From positions 655,147 through 719,146 of the forward strand of contig NGFH01000009.1 in assembly GCA_002215675.1 (NCBI GenBank): a DNA stretch of 64,000 bases, given 5' to 3'. The notes below the pieces were generated by a model that had not been told where the DNA came from, did not search any database, and was given only the letters and a program-made list of their open reading frames with translations. Both the position numbers and the translations under genes were made by a program. Source of the DNA: Bacteroidetes bacterium 2013_40CM_41_45 (GTDB lineage: Bacteria; Bacteroidota; Bacteroidia; AKYH767-A; 2013-40CM-41-45). Below are positions 59,925-64,000 of the stretch, one piece after another (positions within the stretch are counted from its first letter, which is position 1; the number at the start of each line of letters is the position of its first letter).

Positions 59925-60446
59925 CTACCCCGCCCAGCCCTCTCTGTCGAGGCTGCGGTACTGGATGGCTTCGGCAAGATGCTCGTTGAGGATTTCGTTG
60001 CTTGCGGCAAGGTCGGCAATGGTGCGCGATACTTTGAGGATTCGGTCGTACGCGCGGGCCGAGAGGCCGAGGCGTTCCATGGCTGTCTTTAAAAGCTGCA
60101 CGCCTTCGGGTGAGATTTTGCATACGCTGCGCAACAGCTTTGACGACATCTGCGCATTACAATATATTCCTTTGCTATCAGCATAACGCTCTTCCTGGAT
60201 TTTGCGCGCTCCCATAACGCGGCTGCGCACGTCCGAGCTTTGCTCGGCTGTGCGCTCGGCTGTGAGCTCTGAAAACGGCACGGGTGTAACTTCCAGGTGT
60301 ATGTCGATGCGGTCGAGCAGCGGGCCGGAGACGCGGTTCAGATATTTCTGCACCACGCCCGCACCGCACACACATTCTTTCTCCGGGTGGTTGTAGTATC
60401 CGCACGGACATACCTGCGTTGAGATTCCTTGATGTTGAATTTTCAT
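59925..60446 (-). pseudogene. comM: ComM/YifB (Mg-chelatase-like AAA+ ATPase), C-terminal fragment
   Basis: Homology begins at about 60410 with CPCGYYNHPEKECVCGAG and continues VQKYLNRVSGPLLDRIDIHL and the C-terminal Mg-chelatase domain (GLSARAYDRILKVSRTIADL). Full-length proteins are about 510 aa; only about 160 native residues remain, and both Walker motifs are gone. The residues before CPCG (KIQHQGISTQV) are foreign. In intact genes NP precedes CPCG. ComM/YifB is linked to DNA uptake and branch migration; this copy should be inactive. The break abuts the XRE gene. Confidence 0.88.
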
Positions 60447-60850
60447 TTAAAAACCCATTTTTCAATCTTTGGAATAAAGAACTAAAGACGATTGGGGACC
60501 ACATTCGCAAGCGGAGAATAGAACTAAAATTGACCCAAGAAACTGCAGCTCTTCAATTAGAGGTCTGTGCCGATACAGTGACCTTTTGGGAAAACAACCG
60601 ATTCAAACCGAAAGTTTATAATGCACCAGGGATAATTAGGTTTCTTGGATATAATCCTTACTCCATTGAAAAAGAAACGCTGGGAGGCAGAGTAAAATAT
60701 TACCGTCACTTGTACGGATTAAGCCACAAAAAATTCGGCCAATTGTTTCAAGTGGACGCTTCTACTGTTGGCAGTTGGGAAGCAAATAAATCAGTTCCTA
60801 GAGCCGCAACATTGGAACAATTAAACAAATGTCTTAACCAATCAGTTTGA
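60419..60850 (+). CDS. XRE-family regulator with two HTH units, start unclear
   Basis: 143 aa from TTG 60419; no ATG precedes the domain. Two HTH units: TIGDHIRKRRIELKLTQETA with LEVCADTVTFWENNRFKPKV, then GGRVKYYRHLYGLSHKKFGQ with FQVDASTVGSWEANKSVP. The family normally begins close before IGDHIRKRR. The first about 25 residues run up to the comM break, so the natural 5' end may be missing. It ends tail-to-tail with the secreted-protein gene (9-bp overlap). Confidence 0.72.
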   Translation: MRFLDVEFSFKNPFFNLWNKELKTIGDHIRKRRIELKLTQETAALQLEVCADTVTFWENNRFKPKVYNAPGIIRFLGYNPYSIEKETLGGRVKYYRHLYGLSHKKFGQLFQVDASTVGSWEANKSVPRAATLEQLNKCLNQSV

Positions 60851-61888
60851 GGAAACTGGAACTTTTCTAGTGGTAATGCTCATCTTCTGTGCGGGTCGGC
60901 TTTCCCATACCTGACTTACAGATACAGCGGTGATCTTTACCATAACATCAATAGCTTGGAAGCTATTATCATTGACTAATATCAAATAATTTTTACCGCT
61001 AGATTGGTCCGTCATTCTTCCATGGTCACTAACGACATCACCATTTTTTAAGGTTACCTGTGAGCTATTCGTAAACCAGTAATGAACGTTTTCTCCAGCG
61101 CTGGTTTGAGAAAAAAACGATACCGCATTAAGTGCAAGGGCCGCCATCATACCATAACCTGAAATTGATGAGGCAAGTTCAGCAGCACCGGATAAAAAAC
61201 TTTGAGATGCTGCATCAAATTGCTTTTTGCCTTCTTGATTAACGCCAATGTAATAACTCCAGGCGAGAGTGTTTGAAGGCAATTGAAAATCTATAGTATT
61301 CCGATTACCATAGTTATTCGTAGACGAATGTACCTTCGCAACTTGATCAATAAGATTAGTTATTACTGTGTCTGTTTTAACTAGGTGTTGCTCCGTTGTG
61401 GAAGTATAACTTGTATCATTCAAGTCCTTCCATACGATATTTGGATTATAATTTTTAGTCTGTTCAGAAGCTGGAATGCGTCTAATGACTAACTTACAGC
61501 TTCTGTCAAAGATGTGGTTGGTAGCAAACTCAAATTGATAGACGGCCGTTTTCGGAACTTTTATTTTTATTCCATCGAGCGCTTGGAAAGAGTTGTTGGA
61601 GTATACAACCGATGGCGAATCGTACTCCTTTATCTTTAGCGTTTGAGTGCCCTTTTTATTCTCTGTAGAAAAGTCGATAATAATTTCATCTCCATCAGCG
61701 AAAGCATAAAACATTTTTGGGTATGGATATGTCTGATTTTGATGATCCTTTTCCCAGACTCCTACGGTCAACATTCCAGGAATAGTGATACTTTGATTGG
61801 TCACAGTAACGAGGTCAAGTGTTTGCCCTATTGAGGGGGAATTAACTATTGACGCACATAGGATGAAGTAATAGTTCAGAGGTTTCAT
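60842..61888 (-). CDS. Secreted protein of unknown function
   Basis: 348 aa. Signal peptide (KPLNYYFILCASIVNSPSIG), beta-rich N-terminal half (YAFADGDEIIIDFSTENKKG, VYQFEFATNHIFDRSCKLVI), then a Gly/Ala/Ser-rich hydrophobic stretch (SSISGYGMMAALALNAVSFF) and a beta-rich end. No family recognised. It lies 27 nt downstream of the conjugation-type ATPase and may be cotranscribed with it. Confidence 0.72.
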   Translation of the reverse strand: MKPLNYYFILCASIVNSPSIGQTLDLVTVTNQSITIPGMLTVGVWEKDHQNQTYPYPKMFYAFADGDEIIIDFSTENKKGTQTLKIKEYDSPSVVYSNNSFQALDGIKIKVPKTAVYQFEFATNHIFDRSCKLVIRRIPASEQTKNYNPNIVWKDLNDTSYTSTTEQHLVKTDTVITNLIDQVAKVHSSTNNYGNRNTIDFQLPSNTLAWSYYIGVNQEGKKQFDAASQSFLSGAAELASSISGYGMMAALALNAVSFFSQTSAGENVHYWFTNSSQVTLKNGDVVSDHGRMTDQSSGKNYLILVNDNSFQAIDVMVKITAVSVSQVWESRPAQKMSITTRKVPVSSN

Positions 61889-61915
61889 GGCATGTTATTT
61901 ATACTAATTAAAAGT

Positions 61916-64000
61916 TTATTTATCAACGTTTTTTTTCTTCTTAGCCGAATCAGCAATCGCTTTTAAAATGTGCTCCTTCTTTTGTTCCGCCTCGTTTTGC
62001 GAAACGGCATTGTACTCCACTTTCACCCGATACCCCTTAATGCGTTCCTCTGTACTTGCTTCTTTGGCGACTTCTTGATCCAAGTAAAGAAACAGTGCGT
62101 TCGGTTCAAAGGTCAGCAATTTTGAGAATGAAACAGCATCCAGCTTTTCTTTGGCCAGATTCGCAATTCGTTCCAAGTTCCGCTTGTCTGTTGAGCAAAC
62201 AATAACGGTTTCGTAACCGGCAGTAATACATTTTTCAATGTTGTGTGTTTCCCAGGTTTCAGTTGTAGTAACAGAAATCTCACAGGCAATCCGTTTTCCG
62301 TTCCGCAATAATCCTACATCCACCCTACCCTTGCCATCCGGTGTTGGCTCTTCAAGCGTTGCCTTGTAGCCTCGTGATTCTGCCATGCGCTTAATAAGTG
62401 TTTGTAAATACCTATGTTGGCTTTCCTCCTTCTTCTGGACAAATGCTTTAATAGTTTCTTTCTCCGAGGGAATAGGATGAGGCACAGAAGTTGCCATGAC
62501 CTGAGGCAAAGGTTCAATATTTCTCTTTTCCTCAACAGGAACGTATGGTACACCTAGCTTTATCTCTACTGCTTTCTTTTCCTCCCGGAGATACTCCAAT
62601 GATGCTTCTACTTCTTGTTTAGCTGTTCCGTACTTCAACCGTGAAATCTCAATAATCTTATTTCTCCATTCCTCTGTCACAGCAATATCAGTTTCTGGTA
62701 GAGGTACTGTATGGAAAGTAAAATCAAATTCAGGGCGGTCAATTCTTGCAATAGCATCTCCAACACCTAAGTTCTGTAAATCCTTTGCCTCAAAGAAAGA
62801 AAACCCATCTTCAAACTTCTTAGCATCGGCATCACCCACACGAAAACATATTCTAGTCCCTGCATTGGATAGCACAGAGCTAGCAAGTTCACTATCGTGA
62901 ATTAACAATTGCTGCATATCCTGATGTGCCAGGATTAACCCCAGATGATATTTTCGTGCGCCTGACAATATCGAAGCCATTGAAGGTGTAATGAAGTGTT
63001 GAAACTCGTCAATATAAAGATAAAAATCGTTTCGTTTCGTTATATGCTTTATTTGCCGTGCCAAGGCCGCCTGATGCAGTTTTGACACAATGATGGTTCC
63101 CAAAAGATAACTGTTCTCTGTCCCAATTAACCCTTGCGACACCTTCACCAGTAGTACCTTATTGTTATTAATCACTTCGTCAAAGTTTACCCCTTTCTTT
63201 TGCGCCACCATGTTGCGAACAAGTTTTGGACGGAGAAAAGAATCCAGGCGGGTAAGAATGGGACCAATGGAACTTGATTTGAGAAGGGGAAATTCTTTCT
63301 GCCAATAGTATACAATGTTGGGGTCGGTAACGGTTTTTAAGAATGCATCCCGAAAACTTTTCTCGATCAGAAACCTTCGCAAGTCAATCAGCGATCCGCC
63401 CTGCTCACTTTCAACAAAGGCAAGAATGGCATTGGCTAAAACTGAATTCATCTGATCACCCCAGCTGGTGGACAATCTGCGAAAGACGGCAACCAAGTCA
63501 GAGGAGAGAATGTCCTTTTCAATCTCCGTATGCGCAGAGAGAATATTAAATCCTACCGGATACTCCGCATCAGCAGGGTCAATGAGAATAACATCATCAA
63601 TGCGGTCATTTGGCATTTGTGCGAGAATACTTTCGATCAAATCTCCATGGGGATCAAGAACTGCAACACCTTTACCCGCTTGTATATCCTGCATAATGAG
63701 ATTAAGAACAAGCGTTGATTTGCCAGTACCCGTTGCGCCAATGATATGAGTGTGTTTCATTCGCTGGCTAGTAGACAGCGATACCATTTTTTCTTTACCC
63801 TGATGTCGGTTAATGCCAAGAATTAATTCGTGACCTTGAGTTATAGCAGGTGCAGCTTTTGTTTTCCGCACCTCACGTTCAAGTTTTTCCGAGACAATAG
63901 AAGCCCCTGGCAGATGCACTAAGGTTGCAAGCTCACCGGAGTTAAGAAGCATTCCTAACCGATGTGATTCCCGGAACACAATGTCTTCGTAATAGTTTTC
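61916..64000 (-). CDS. HerA/VirD4-like conjugation-type ATPase, partial (N-terminus outside window)
   Basis: The frame is open to the window edge (about 694 residues visible; ENYYEDIVFRESHRL precedes the GTG at 63979, so that GTG is internal). P-loop IIGATGTGKSTLVLNLIMQD, then GVAVLDPHGDLIESIL, Walker B NDFYLYIDEFQHFITP and GARKYHLGLILAHQDMQQL, as in HerA/TraG/VirD4 DNA pumps. The C-terminal about 120 residues (GRVDVGLLRNGKRIACEISV, ITAGYETVIVCSTDKRNLER) look like a PD-(D/E)xK-type restriction-fold domain. It likely belongs to an integrative or conjugative element extending rightwards. Confidence 0.88.
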   Translation of the reverse strand, partial: ENYYEDIVFRESHRLGMLLNSGELATLVHLPGASIVSEKLEREVRKTKAAPAITQGHELILGINRHQGKEKMVSLSTSQRMKHTHIIGATGTGKSTLVLNLIMQDIQAGKGVAVLDPHGDLIESILAQMPNDRIDDVILIDPADAEYPVGFNILSAHTEIEKDILSSDLVAVFRRLSTSWGDQMNSVLANAILAFVESEQGGSLIDLRRFLIEKSFRDAFLKTVTDPNIVYYWQKEFPLLKSSSIGPILTRLDSFLRPKLVRNMVAQKKGVNFDEVINNNKVLLVKVSQGLIGTENSYLLGTIIVSKLHQAALARQIKHITKRNDFYLYIDEFQHFITPSMASILSGARKYHLGLILAHQDMQQLLIHDSELASSVLSNAGTRICFRVGDADAKKFEDGFSFFEAKDLQNLGVGDAIARIDRPEFDFTFHTVPLPETDIAVTEEWRNKIIEISRLKYGTAKQEVEASLEYLREEKKAVEIKLGVPYVPVEEKRNIEPLPQVMATSVPHPIPSEKETIKAFVQKKEESQHRYLQTLIKRMAESRGYKATLEEPTPDGKGRVDVGLLRNGKRIACEISVTTTETWETHNIEKCITAGYETVIVCSTDKRNLERIANLAKEKLDAVSFSKLLTFEPNALFLYLDQEVAKEASTEERIKGYRVKVEYNAVSQNEAEQKKEHILKAIADSAKKKKNVDK

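Overview
The window looks like a Bacteroidota chromosome, probably from the Chitinophagales/Sphingobacteriales/Flavobacteriales side of the phylum. Evidence: an LpxC-FabZ fusion, a three-gene PntAA/PntAB/PntB transhydrogenase, secreted proteins with type IX secretion (T9SS) C-terminal sorting domains, DUF1573, DUF2807 and DUF4199 proteins, a membrane-anchored LuxR-type regulator, and -7 boxes of the form TAnnTTTG. There are no rRNA genes, no recognisable transposase and no CRISPR array. Three tRNA genes are present: Gly-CCC, Lys-TTT and Ala-GGC. Layout. 0-2.4 kb: histidine degradation (ftcD cut by the window edge, hutI) with a four-helix-bundle (S23/IVS-type) gene wedged between them inside inverted simple repeats. 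2.5-15 kb: metabolic and surface genes (chorismate synthase, a citrulline hydrolase-like enzyme, a lipoyl E2, a TPR/PD40 protein, an ExoX-like exonuclease, a FAH-family hydrolase, an MBL hydrolase, the transhydrogenase operon). 15-23 kb, minus strand: nucleotide-sugar genes (galE, WbpA-, WbpB- and WbpD-like), an ABC ATPase, lpxA, lpxC-fabZ and an ECF sigma factor. 23-35 kb: uvrA, an aminotransferase, two DUF1573 proteins, an ABC permease, rpsF-rpsR-rplI, gpmI. 35-39 kb: a response regulator, a GNAT-like protein, MiaE, a DnaJ-domain membrane protein, a thioesterase. 39.6-47.6 kb: three T9SS cargo proteins and a small membrane protein. 48-56.7 kb: MocR-, LuxR- and Crp-type regulators, a UbiA-like membrane protein, a 1-Cys peroxiredoxin, a NYN/LOTUS protein and a GT22-like mannosyltransferase. 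The right end is accessory. Between 56.8 and 59.9 kb, a block bounded by about 100-bp inverted repeats (and by a 14-bp direct repeat) carries a three-gene operon. I read it as a toxin-antitoxin-chaperone (TAC) module: HigB/RelE-like toxin, HTH antitoxin with a long tail, SecB-like chaperone, with a palindromic operator over the promoter. Downstream lie a 38-aa basic ORF, an HNH-nuclease remnant and an unknown membrane protein whose start overlaps the HNH stop. Next is a comM/yifB gene reduced to its C-terminal third, abruptly joined to an XRE gene without a normal start, a secreted protein and a HerA/VirD4-like conjugation-type ATPase that runs off the window. A pervasive second theme is short palindromic or simple-sequence intergenic repeats in at least six families. 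Copies lie in frame inside three housekeeping genes (aroC, gpmI, hutI), where they encode extra peptides, and repeats also supply the C-termini of two small proteins. All calls rest on reading the sequence and family knowledge; no database search was run.
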